From Alphaproteobacteria bacterium (GTDB lineage: Bacteria; Pseudomonadota; Alphaproteobacteria; Micavibrionales; Micavibrionaceae): a stretch of DNA of 32,140 nucleotides. The translations under genes were made by a program, and so were the position numbers. The DNA lies in NCBI GenBank assembly GCA_021776075.1, contig JAJFGQ010000025.1:1-32140 (forward strand), in the 5' to 3' direction. Position 1 is the first letter of the stretch. Each line of letters starts with the position of its first letter. The notes beneath the pieces were generated by a model. That model was not told the DNA's origin and made no database searches. It saw only the letters and a program-made list of their open reading frames with translations. Of the stretch, positions 23,375 to 30,602 are shown piece after piece.

Positions 23375-23968
23375 ATGTTTATTCAGACGGAACAAACGCC
23401 TAATCCGGCGACGATGAAGTTTATTCCCGGCCAGCCTGTGATGACAGGGGGGACAAGGGACTTTAAAGCGGCCAACGACGCGGATGTTTCACCGCTGGCA
23501 ACGGGCCTGTTTTCAATCGAAGGTGTAGAAGGTGTGTTTTTCGGTGCGGATTTTGTGTCCGTGACGAAGCATGCCAATGCGGATTGGGATTTGCTGAAGA
23601 CCCATATTATGGGTGTTATCATGCAGCATTTCATGTCCGGTCTGCCTCTCATAACGGAGGAGGCGGCCAATGCCAATACGGCTAATTGTTCTGCCGTTGA
23701 TATGGACGATGAAATCGTCAAGCAGATTGTGGAGTTGATAGATACCCGTGTACGACCTGCGGTGGCACAGGATGGCGGGGACATTATCTTTGCCGGTTTT
23801 GAGAACGGGATTGTTTATCTTCATATGCGCGGCGCCTGTTCGGGTTGTCCCAGCGCTGCGATGACATTGAAGTCCGGTATCGAAAAAATGTTAAAACATT
23901 ATATTCCGGAAGTGCTGTCTGTGGAGCCTGCACAGGAGAAACCTGCGGGAGGATGCAGTTGTGGCTAG
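23375..23968 (+). CDS. NifU-domain Fe-S carrier (NfuA/Nfu1 type)
   Basis: 197 aa from the ATG at 23375, which has GGAG 6 nt upstream. An ATG four codons earlier is less well placed. The N-terminal Nfu domain begins MFIQTEQTPNPATMKFIPGQ. The C-terminal NifU domain has DGGDIIFAGFENG and the cluster-binding GACSGCPSA (Cys155, Cys158). The protein carries Fe-S clusters to target enzymes. The tail ends GGCSCG, adding two Cys (194, 196) not part of the usual motif. It resembles mitochondrial NFU1 and alphaproteobacterial homologues. Its last bases overlap the start of the HAD phosphatase gene. Confidence 0.95.
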   Translation: MFIQTEQTPNPATMKFIPGQPVMTGGTRDFKAANDADVSPLATGLFSIEGVEGVFFGADFVSVTKHANADWDLLKTHIMGVIMQHFMSGLPLITEEAANANTANCSAVDMDDEIVKQIVELIDTRVRPAVAQDGGDIIFAGFENGIVYLHMRGACSGCPSAAMTLKSGIEKMLKHYIPEVLSVEPAQEKPAGGCSCG

Positions 23969-24842
23969 TTTTTTGAAGACTGTCTGCCTTACAGGTGTTT
24001 TTGCGATGGCTATGGCGGGAGGCTCTGCTTTTGCGGATGAGAAAAAATCAGTAATACAACCAGATGATAAGTTGGACGCCGTTCTTTGGGTTACAAGCTC
24101 GGCAGAGTATAAAGCTTCAACGCTGGGGCTTTATAATCAGGTGAAGATACAATTGGACCATGCCTTAGCGGATAAAAACTGGACGGCTGCTTTGGAGCAG
24201 GGCGCTAACTATCAGGATAAAAGAAACGCTCTTATCGTGGATATTGATGAATGCATTCTCTTAAATATGCCATTCCAATCTAAAATGATCGACATGGGTT
24301 TGGAGTTTGATCGACCGATCAGGCATGCCTGGGTAAAACAGGCAAAGGCCACGCCTGTTCCCGGAGCTTTAGCACTTTTGAATTATGCGGCGTCAAAAGG
24401 AGTGCGAGTCTTTTATGTGACTTCGCGGAAGGCGCGTCTGGAAGAGGCAACAAAGCTGAATTTAAAAAATCTGGGCTTTCCATTGGAAGAGGGTGTGGAT
24501 ACGATTCTGACAAGAGGAGAGCGTCCGGACTGGAAAACCGATAAAGGAACGCGTCGTGCTTATATTTCTAAAGATCACCGTGTTCTTGCGCTCATCGGCG
24601 ATAATCTGGGTGATTTTCTTTCAGATGTAGAAACAACACCTGAAAAGCGTTCTAAAATGGTGGAACAGTATCGTGAGATGTGGGGTGTCAAATGGTTTGA
24701 TGTACCAAACCCTATTTATGGATCATGGGAGCAGAGTTTTTATCAGTTTGACCACAATAAGACGGAAGCTGAAAAACGTATGCAAAAGCATCAGTATCTA
24801 GCACCCTTTACTGACGTTCCGAAGTCTCCAGCGCCGCAGTAG
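23961..24842 (+). CDS. Secreted HAD-type acid phosphatase (class B/C-like)
   Basis: 293 aa from a GTG at 23961 that overlaps the NifU-type gene by 8 bp. Later ATGs would remove the signal peptide. Residues 1-26 (MASFLKTVCL...GGSAFA) are a signal peptide without a lipobox. HAD motif I is VDIDEC (Asp94, Asp96), motif II is VTSR (153-156), Lys195 may serve motif III, and motif IV is GDNLGDF (213-219). The layout fits the PF03767 acid phosphatases, including lipoprotein e(P4). Motif I normally reads DLDET..DN, while this has DIDECILLN. It probably dephosphorylates nucleotides or small phosphate esters in the periplasm. Confidence 0.85.
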   Translation: MASFLKTVCLTGVFAMAMAGGSAFADEKKSVIQPDDKLDAVLWVTSSAEYKASTLGLYNQVKIQLDHALADKNWTAALEQGANYQDKRNALIVDIDECILLNMPFQSKMIDMGLEFDRPIRHAWVKQAKATPVPGALALLNYAASKGVRVFYVTSRKARLEEATKLNLKNLGFPLEEGVDTILTRGERPDWKTDKGTRRAYISKDHRVLALIGDNLGDFLSDVETTPEKRSKMVEQYREMWGVKWFDVPNPIYGSWEQSFYQFDHNKTEAEKRMQKHQYLAPFTDVPKSPAPQ

Positions 24843-25896
24843 CCGGCGTCGTCATTAACATACCGAACCAGCGCCAGCGGGGCGCTTCGTCTGTATCGCC
24901 CGGCGGAGCAGGTAGGGTGCAATTAATACGCGCGCGTGGCTCTTCAAAGGCTTTCTGAAGCCTCAGCTCGACCCTGTTACCCCCCACGATCTCCATGTCC
25001 GGTTTTTCCTGTCCCGAGGCAAAGCAGGAAAGTTTATCGAGGGTATCCCCTAAATTGGGATCAAGTGTAAAACCGATGACGGGTTGTGCTGTGGAAAGAT
25101 GCGGGTCTTTGGGCTCTATATCCGTGACGGGCAAAGGCAGGGCACGGGCTGTCAGGCGAAAGCGCTCAAGGCCGCCATGGCTTTCCGTCATGGTAAAGCG
25201 CGGGAGAGCCAAAAGGTCGGAACCGGTATGGGCAACACTGGATTGCTGGCCAAGAGCTGCCGCAAATTCCTGCTGTTCGATAATCTCCTGAAAGGGTTGG
25301 CTATATTCGCCGAAAGGATAAGCAAAAAAAGCGGGTTCTTTGTCCAGTTCTTCCCGGTAGCGGGCGCGGGCCTTGTTAATTTGTCTGGTGAGATCTTCCC
25401 TTGTTTTGTTTTGGAGATGGCTGTAACCGGATGTGTGCAGGCCGATTGTCACCAGCTTATTCCGCGAGAGTTTTCTGAGGTCGTCCCAACTCATATGCCG
25501 GGGAGAGGCGCGGTCAATATGGTCTGTTGGCAGAAACAGGGTAAAGGGCATATCGTTTTTCAGCAAAAGCGGAATAGCCTGTTCAAAAGTGGAGCGATGC
25601 GCGCCGTCAAACGTCAGAACGACACTGCGCGGCGGAAGCTTTTTGTCATTGGCGAAGGCTTTGACAACATCCGGCAAGGCTATGACGCTATATTCCTCTT
25701 CCTGTAGTTCCCGGATATGGGATTCAAACTGTTCCTGGCGGAGGCTTGTTGCCGGGTACTGGTCTTCGCCGATACGGTGATAGGTGAAAATAACGGCGGC
25801 CATTTTATCTTGGGGGATGGAGGTGGGTTGTGCCGCCCATGCCGGAGCCGCAGTAATGGCCAGCAAAACCAGAAAATATGTGAAAATATAGCGCAT
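24808..25896 (-). CDS. Polysaccharide deacetylase-like (NodB/CE4) exported protein
   Basis: 362 aa. Signal peptide MRYIFTYFLVLLAITAAPAWA. The CE4-like domain covers about residues 32-235: IFTYHRIGE, LTFDGAHRS (95-102), GLHTSGYSH (152-160) and FAYPFGEYS (191-199). CE4 enzymes remove N- or O-acetyl groups from glycans with a metal held by Asp-His-His. Here the second Asp of the usual TFDDG is absent and the HxxxH motif has two extra residues, so metal binding may be altered. Residues 240-362 form an extra domain I do not recognise. Its 3' end overlaps the convergent phosphatase gene by 35 bp. Confidence 0.85.
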   Translation of the reverse strand: MRYIFTYFLVLLAITAAPAWAAQPTSIPQDKMAAVIFTYHRIGEDQYPATSLRQEQFESHIRELQEEEYSVIALPDVVKAFANDKKLPPRSVVLTFDGAHRSTFEQAIPLLLKNDMPFTLFLPTDHIDRASPRHMSWDDLRKLSRNKLVTIGLHTSGYSHLQNKTREDLTRQINKARARYREELDKEPAFFAYPFGEYSQPFQEIIEQQEFAAALGQQSSVAHTGSDLLALPRFTMTESHGGLERFRLTARALPLPVTDIEPKDPHLSTAQPVIGFTLDPNLGDTLDKLSCFASGQEKPDMEIVGGNRVELRLQKAFEEPRARINCTLPAPPGDTDEAPRWRWFGMLMTTPATAALETSERQ

Positions 25897-25946
25897 AGGG
25901 GCCGACTATAAGCAATCTTCTGCAAAAGACCAGTGTAATCATGTAA

Positions 25947-25974
25947 TTGACCTTTCAGGCAAAACGCTTACATT
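25947..25974 (+). promoter_or_regulatory. Putative sigma-70 promoter for the nitroreductase-tsaB unit
   Basis: TTGACC (25947-25952) and TACATT (25969-25974) are separated by 16 bp, 32 bp before the nitroreductase ATG. It lies in the intergenic gap divergent to the deacetylase-like gene. Both hexamers are one or two bases from consensus. Confidence 0.5.
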
Positions 25975-26006
25975 GATTTTCATGTTTTTAAAATAGGGGT
26001 TTTGAA

Positions 26007-26606
26007 ATGAGTGACGACAGCAGAATTTTAGATGACGAGGCGCTTGATACATTGTTTCGGGAAGCCAGAACCTATAGCGGCTGGCAGGACCGCCCCGTGT
26101 CAGGTGTTTTGATTCAGGCGCTTTATGATTTAATGAAATGGGGGCCTACAAGTGCGAATTGTTCGCCTATGCGTCTTATTTTTGTGGAATCGCAGGGCGC
26201 TAAAGAACGCCTGAAGCCGCATTTGATGGAAGGTAATGTCGAGCAGACAATGACGGCACCGTCCACAGCGATTATTGCCAATGACAAAAAGTTTTACGAA
26301 CATATGCCGCGTCTGTTTCCTCATACGCATGCAAAAGCCTGGTTTGAAGGCAAGCAGGGTATGATTGACGATACGGCGATGCGTAACGGATCTTTGCAGG
26401 GCGCGTATCTGATGATCGCGGCGCGGGCTTTGGGACTGGATTGCGGGCCGATGTCCGGTTTTAACAAAAAGGGTGTGGCCACGGAGTTCTTCCCGGATGA
26501 GGATATAGAGATTAATTTCCTGTGCAATATCGGTTATGGCGATCCGGCAAACTTGCATGAACGCGGCCCGCGTTTTGAATTTGATGAAATTTGTAAAATT
26601 CTCTGA
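26007..26606 (+). CDS. Nitroreductase family, RutE/HadB-like NAD(P)H-FMN oxidoreductase
   Basis: 199 aa. The sequence matches the RutE-type branch (malonic semialdehyde reductase): LFREARTYSGWQDRPV, LMKWGPTSANCSPMRLIFV, ND(KK)FYEHMPRLFPH, and GLDCGPMSGFN. RutE acts at the end of the Rut pyrimidine breakdown pathway, but no other rut gene is nearby, so another small aldehyde or enone substrate is equally likely. FMN binding is expected from the family. The stop TGA and the tsaB ATG share one base (TGATG), showing translational coupling. Confidence 0.92.
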   Translation: MSDDSRILDDEALDTLFREARTYSGWQDRPVSGVLIQALYDLMKWGPTSANCSPMRLIFVESQGAKERLKPHLMEGNVEQTMTAPSTAIIANDKKFYEHMPRLFPHTHAKAWFEGKQGMIDDTAMRNGSLQGAYLMIAARALGLDCGPMSGFNKKGVATEFFPDEDIEINFLCNIGYGDPANLHERGPRFEFDEICKIL

Positions 26607-27313
26607 TGTCCGTGCCTCATAAAGTTCTGGCTTTTGATACCGCTTTGTCGGGCTGCTCCGTAGCTGTTTACGATGCGCTTGCCGGGGAGAATTGCGCGCA
26701 TGAAACGGAACCCATGGTGAGGGGGCAGGCGGAACGGCTTGTGCCAATGATACAGGAGGTTCTGGATCGTGCCGGGACGGCTTTTTCCGAAATTGATGTG
26801 ATTGTTTCAACAGTCGGGCCGGGTGCTTTTACGGGGTTGCGGATTGGTTTATCAACCGCGCAGGCTCTGGGGCTGGCTTTGGGAAAGCCTACAATCGGCT
26901 TAACGACATTAGAGGTGTTGGCCCGGCAGTTTTTTGAAACGGGCGGTGCGGCGGATTATAAAAAGCTTGTTGTTCTAATTGAAACAAAAAGAAAAGACTT
27001 CTATTGCCAGTATTTTGACAGCGCTGGCCAGCCTTTGTCTGAACCGCAGGCGCTTGAGGCAGATGAGATTCTAAAAGAGATAGCGGAACCGGAGAGCTGC
27101 CTGTTTATTGGGGATGCTTTGGTGCGCTTTCAGTCGCTTTGCGGTGGTGATTTCAGGTTTTTAGAGGGCTGTGAACTGCCCGATCCGCGTATTATGGCCC
27201 GCATGGCCTGTGAAGATTTTGGAACACAGGAAAGAAAAAAGCTTGAGCCGCTCTATCTGCGTGATGCCGATGTCAGCGTCTCTAAAAAGATATTGCGTGT
27301 ACTGGAGTCCTGA
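26606..27313 (+). CDS. tsaB: tRNA threonylcarbamoyladenosine synthesis protein TsaB
   Basis: 235 aa. TsaB is the non-catalytic ASKHA-fold partner of TsaD (with TsaE) in making t6A at position 37 of ANN-decoding tRNAs. Signatures are LAFDTALSGCSVAVYD at the N-terminus and VSTVGPGAFTGLRIGLSTAQALGLALG at about 68-94. RDADVSV near the end is typical as well. In many alphaproteobacteria rimI follows tsaB. Here it does not; an unrelated hypothetical gene comes next after 142 bp. Confidence 0.95.
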   Translation: MSVPHKVLAFDTALSGCSVAVYDALAGENCAHETEPMVRGQAERLVPMIQEVLDRAGTAFSEIDVIVSTVGPGAFTGLRIGLSTAQALGLALGKPTIGLTTLEVLARQFFETGGAADYKKLVVLIETKRKDFYCQYFDSAGQPLSEPQALEADEILKEIAEPESCLFIGDALVRFQSLCGGDFRFLEGCELPDPRIMARMACEDFGTQERKKLEPLYLRDADVSVSKKILRVLES

Positions 27314-27340
27314 AAACTTCCCTAAGTCTCTGAAATATAG

Positions 27341-27346
27341 TATAAT
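27341..27346 (+). promoter_or_regulatory. Candidate -10 element
   Basis: An exact TATAAT lies in the gap after tsaB, about 110 bp before the 191-aa gene. The sequence 17 bp upstream is a poor -35. It suggests separate transcription of the following gene. Confidence 0.3.
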
Positions 27347-27381
27347 GGATTATATAGTTTATTTTTACAGGATGTAAAACC

Positions 27382-27471
27382 ATGACGGTAGGAAACCGTT
27401 CATATTTGATCTTTTCAAAAAACAGTGTGCCTCTGGCTCATGATGGGAGGTTCCCATGGTTGGTGAGGTAG
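27382..27471 (+). other. Short upstream reading frame (29 codons)
   Basis: ATG at 27382, preceded by AGGATG, opens a 29-codon frame (MTVGNRSYLIFSKNSVPLAH...) that ends 13 bp inside the next gene in another frame. It could couple translation of the 191-aa protein or be chance. No family resemblance. Confidence 0.15.
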
Positions 27472-28031
27472 GGCTTTTGTCCGTTGAGCAGTTGCTTGCT
27501 AATTCCAAGGCGGCAGCCGATGCCTTGCGGACAGGACGGAGTTCCGGGGCCAAAAGTGCTGTTGAAAAGCTGTTGGAGCAACGTGATTCACCTATCGAAG
27601 ACATTGTTGATATTTCGCCTGTGCAGCGTATTCTGCAAGCGCAAGAGGCGAAAAAGTCTGAAAAATCCTATTTTGAGAGTGATGATTTTTTGGAGTTAAA
27701 AGTAGCCCAACTGAAAGGGCAACTCGCTACATTTTCCAGTATTCCCGGTCTTGATACTGACGGCAGTAATATTAATAGAATTCAGGCTGAAATTCAGGCT
27801 ATTATAGCAATTCAGGCGGATGATCAGGCAAAGCTTACGGCTGAAGCCAAAGAGAAGCAGGATATTCTCGATGAGAAAGCTCTCCTTGAAGCACGTGAAC
27901 CTACGTCCGTCGATGACCTTCTGAATCGTGCGAAAAATGAAGCGAATGGTATTAGACCGGGTGTAGAGCTTAGTCCCGCCGCCCAAAGGCTGCTCGATAA
28001 TATTGGTTCCACGGTTGATACAACAGCTTAG
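27456..28031 (+). CDS. Hypothetical helical protein with repeated SP..QR.L motif
   Basis: 191 aa, GGGAGG 6 nt before the ATG. No signal peptide or membrane helix. The composition (Ala, Glu, Gln, Lys, Leu) and the segment 105-148 suggest a long helix or coiled coil. A similar module appears at both ends: SVEQLL..SK.A with VDISPVQRIL (residues 9-60), and SVDDLLNRAKNEA with VELSPAAQRLL (151-180). This hints at two equivalent binding lobes joined by a helical linker. I do not recognise the family. mucR lies 363 bp downstream. Confidence 0.65.
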   Translation: MVGEVGLLSVEQLLANSKAAADALRTGRSSGAKSAVEKLLEQRDSPIEDIVDISPVQRILQAQEAKKSEKSYFESDDFLELKVAQLKGQLATFSSIPGLDTDGSNINRIQAEIQAIIAIQADDQAKLTAEAKEKQDILDEKALLEAREPTSVDDLLNRAKNEANGIRPGVELSPAAQRLLDNIGSTVDTTA

Positions 28032-28394
28032 GGTCAGGACCTATTGATTAGAGCTTTCAAAAAGATGTAAATAACGCTAGTGAAAATCACAGATAAAGCA
28101 CATCATCAATCTAATATACTTTCTTGAAAATAAGGTTAACGTAATAAAGTGGACCCTTGTCTGTATCAATTGGGCACAATGAGTCTTGACCTTAGTCTCA
28201 CACCAAGTAATTCTTTTTCTTATTATTACTTGCGTGTTTTCAGTAAAAAGCACCGTGTTTTATTTCTGTGGCCTAAAAATTTTTCTTGCAGTAATTTTTT
28301 CTATATGCTTTCTACTTAAAAATATATAGCGGGTTCTACGAAGTAAATAATTCGTAGTTCTTTAATAAAGAAAACAGCAAAGGTAATTTTTATC
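28032..28394 (+). promoter_or_regulatory. Long AT-rich leader region of the mucR-like gene
   Basis: 363 bp without a supportable gene and much richer in A/T than its flanks. Near the gene is an inverted repeat CTACGAA (28336-28342) / TTCGTAG (28351-28357) with an 8-nt spacer, plus a TATATA tract just before it. GGTTAACGTAAT occurs at about 28134-28145. MucR/Ros proteins are known to bind AT-rich DNA and often repress their own gene, so this is a plausible autoregulatory region. No specific site is proven. Confidence 0.4.
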
Positions 28395-28808
28395 ATGTCT
28401 GAACAGACAGACCATAGTGATTTACTTGTCCTGACGTCGGATATTGTTTCGGCCCATTTGTCCAATAATCAGGTCAGCGCCGATGAACTACCTTCTATCA
28501 TTCAGAAAGTCTACAAAACGTTGGCGAATGTTAATGCAGACACCAATCCCCTCTCTGAACGCCCCCAGCCTGCCGTGCCGATTAAAAAATCAGTGATGCC
28601 GGATCATATTGTGTGTCTGGAGGATGGTAAAAAACTGAAAATGTTAAAACGCCATCTGAAAACGGCTTACGGCATGTCACCGGAGGACTATAGGGAGCGT
28701 TGGGGTTTGCCTGCCGATTATCCGATGGTTGCCCCTGAATACGCTAAGCAACGTAGTCAACTGGCCAAGGAAATAGGGTTGGGTAGGACAGGGCGCGGCG
28801 GTAAATAA
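28395..28808 (+). CDS. MucR/Ros family transcriptional regulator
   Basis: 137 aa, typical for the family. The N-terminal 60 residues are helical and acidic (oligomerisation part in relatives). The DNA-binding domain is at about 75-125: DHIVCLEDGKKLKMLKRHL, then YGMSPEDYRERWGLPADYPMVAPEYA, a hallmark of MucR/Ros. The zinc site has CLED, so Asp replaces the second Cys, a known variation in this family. These proteins are H-NS-like regulators of surface polysaccharide, motility and cell-cycle genes in alphaproteobacteria. Targets here are unknown. Confidence 0.95.
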   Translation: MSEQTDHSDLLVLTSDIVSAHLSNNQVSADELPSIIQKVYKTLANVNADTNPLSERPQPAVPIKKSVMPDHIVCLEDGKKLKMLKRHLKTAYGMSPEDYRERWGLPADYPMVAPEYAKQRSQLAKEIGLGRTGRGGK

Positions 28809-28844
28809 CTATCATTTGGCCGGCGGGCGGTGCTGCGGCGGTAT

Positions 28845-29660
28845 CTATCCGAGATCGCGGCCTCGTTGTACAGCGGCGGCAACGGCACGATCAAACAGGT
28901 CTTGTAATCCTTTTTCATTCATCAGGACATCAAGGGCGGCGGCTGTTGTGCCGCCGGGACTGGTAACATTTTGACGCAGTTCAGCAGCGGGTGTTGCGGC
29001 TTCTGTTTCAGCTAGTGCCGCGCTGCCGATAACGGTCTGACGCGCCAGTTTCATTGACAGAGCAGGGGGTAGCCCTGCTTTTTCTCCGGCTTTTGCCAGT
29101 GTCTCAATCAGAAGAAAGACATAAGCCGGACCACTTCCTGACAGGGCCGTAACAGGATTGAGAAGAGCCTCATCATCCAGCCATTCTAACGCTCCTGTCG
29201 CTTGCAGAATCCTGTGGGCTTGTTCTTTTTGTGTTTCTGAAACAGCCTGATTAGGCGTGGCAACGGTGATACCCTTGCCAATGGCGGCAGGTGTGTTGGG
29301 CATGGCGCGAATAATGGGATGGTCTTCTCCAAAATGTTTTTCAAAAGATGAGATCGTCTGTCCGGCAGCGATGGATAGGATAAGGGTTTCTTTTGTGATG
29401 CCGGGCGCAAGGGATTGGCAGACATCCTGCATGATTTGCGGTTTAACGGCGAGGACAATAACATCCGAAGGGGGAACATCCGAAGGGGGTGTGTCGGTTT
29501 TTTCCAGAAAGGTAACGGTAAAGTTTCCTGCAAATTCATCCGGTATGCCCTGCGGGTCTAGAATATAGACATGTTCGGCAATGTCCGTGGCTAGCCAGCC
29601 CCGCAAGAGGGCCGCGCCCATCTTACCGCAGCCTACCAAAGTAATGCGCAGGGAAGACAT
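28845..29660 (-). CDS. proC: Pyrroline-5-carboxylate reductase
   Basis: 271 aa. ProC makes L-proline from 1-pyrroline-5-carboxylate with NAD(P)H. The dinucleotide-binding start is ITLVGCGKMGAALLRGWL; later motifs are RAMPNTPAAIGKG, ALSGSGPAYVFLLIETLAKAGEKAGLP and NVTSPGGTTAAAL. The segment with PPSDVPPSDV reflects a tiny 12-bp duplication in the gene. Its ATG overlaps the stop of the YbjN-like gene by one base. Confidence 0.97.
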   Translation of the reverse strand: MSSLRITLVGCGKMGAALLRGWLATDIAEHVYILDPQGIPDEFAGNFTVTFLEKTDTPPSDVPPSDVIVLAVKPQIMQDVCQSLAPGITKETLILSIAAGQTISSFEKHFGEDHPIIRAMPNTPAAIGKGITVATPNQAVSETQKEQAHRILQATGALEWLDDEALLNPVTALSGSGPAYVFLLIETLAKAGEKAGLPPALSMKLARQTVIGSAALAETEAATPAAELRQNVTSPGGTTAAALDVLMNEKGLQDLFDRAVAAAVQRGRDLG

Positions 29661-30166
29661 CAGGCTTCTCCGGCTGAGTCCGTCAGAGCCAGTTTCAGGA
29701 GTTTGTCATCCAGATAAAGGGATGAGGAAAGCATATTGAACACGCTATGGTAGGTTTCGCAGACAGCCAGAGCGATCTCCACCAGATCTTCGACATGTTC
29801 GGCGCCCGATGTATGCGTCCAGCCCCGGAAAAGGCTCGTATGCCGGAAGCAGGGGGAGGGCATGCCCTCCGGTAAATCAAAATGGCCGAGCCACAATTTT
29901 TCATTGATGGACAGAATGGTTCTTCCGGTCGCTTCGCGGCGTTCCTGCGGTACTTCTAAATCATACTCACAGAAAAACTGCATGGCACTATGCTCTTCAT
30001 GCCATAAAAAGACGAGGCGGTAATGGCCTTGTTTTCCTGATATATGGATGCTCAGTTCATCAGCGTGAGGACGGTCGAAATGCCAGTCCTGACCGGAGAA
30101 AATATCTTCTACGCTGTCTAAAGGATTGCTTACATCTTCGAACGGATTTCCGGCTGTGTCGCTCAT
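29660..30166 (-). CDS. YbjN domain-containing protein
   Basis: 168 aa. The sequence (PLDSVEDIFSGQDWHFDRPHADELSIHISGKQGHYRLVFLWHEEHSAMQFFCEYD...) fits the YbjN family, whose fold resembles type III secretion chaperones but whose role is unclear. No signal peptide or membrane helix. The start overlaps the UbiK-type gene by 4 bp, and the end overlaps proC by 1 bp, so all three are co-translated. A YbjN-proC pairing occurs in other alphaproteobacteria, from memory. Confidence 0.88.
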   Translation of the reverse strand: MSDTAGNPFEDVSNPLDSVEDIFSGQDWHFDRPHADELSIHISGKQGHYRLVFLWHEEHSAMQFFCEYDLEVPQERREATGRTILSINEKLWLGHFDLPEGMPSPCFRHTSLFRGWTHTSGAEHVEDLVEIALAVCETYHSVFNMLSSSLYLDDKLLKLALTDSAGEA

Positions 30167-30453
30167 GCTTTTTTCTTTGCCTTTCCTGTTTTCTTTGTTG
30201 TTTGACCTGTTTCCAGCAGGAGAAGACGTTTTTCCATCTCGTCCTGTTGTTGACGTAGCTTCGTAATCATGGCCTGTGCCTGATCGAAATCTTCACGGGG
30301 GACAAAATCCATGCGGGTGGCGATCTCTTCAACGCGTGAGTGGATTTCTTCACGAACCTGCTGGCGCAAGCCACTCATTACATTGACGGCGCCACCGGCT
30401 ACACGGGCAATATCATCCAATAGTTTGGGGTCCGGTCCCATAAAAAATTCCAT
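30163..30453 (-). CDS. UbiK-type accessory factor (BMFP domain)
   Basis: 96 aa. An N-terminal amphipathic part (LLDDIARVAGGAVNVMSGLRQQVREEIHSRVEEIA) is followed by the DFVPREDFDQAQAMITKLRQQQDEMEKRLLLLE coiled coil and a basic Lys-rich tail. This is the BMFP/YqiC layout; UbiK is a trimeric factor that supports aerobic ubiquinone synthesis. It starts the minus-strand operon with the YbjN-like gene and proC. The ATG at 30453 (MEFFMGP) is used; the ATG four codons later is possible. Confidence 0.9.
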   Translation of the reverse strand: MEFFMGPDPKLLDDIARVAGGAVNVMSGLRQQVREEIHSRVEEIATRMDFVPREDFDQAQAMITKLRQQQDEMEKRLLLLETGQTTKKTGKAKKKA

Positions 30454-30487
30454 TCTTTTGTGTGTCGGGAGTCATTAGCAGGAGTCC

Positions 30488-30503
30488 GTCTTGTACGCAA
30501 GAC
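30488..30503. repeat. Short perfect inverted repeat
   Basis: GTCTTG-TACG-CAAGAC, partly extended outward by GAGTC and GACTC with mismatched bases. It lies in the 149-bp gap between the divergent UbiK-type gene and rfaD. It may be an operator or a structured 5' UTR. No T-run follows on either strand. Confidence 0.3.
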
Positions 30504-30602
30504 TCTGACTCAAAAACTCCTGTGGATAGTTATGATGAAAAGATAAGGTTTTATAAGCCTGAAGCCTACACTCAGGGTAGGAAGGAAATAGGTGGATAGA
30601 TC

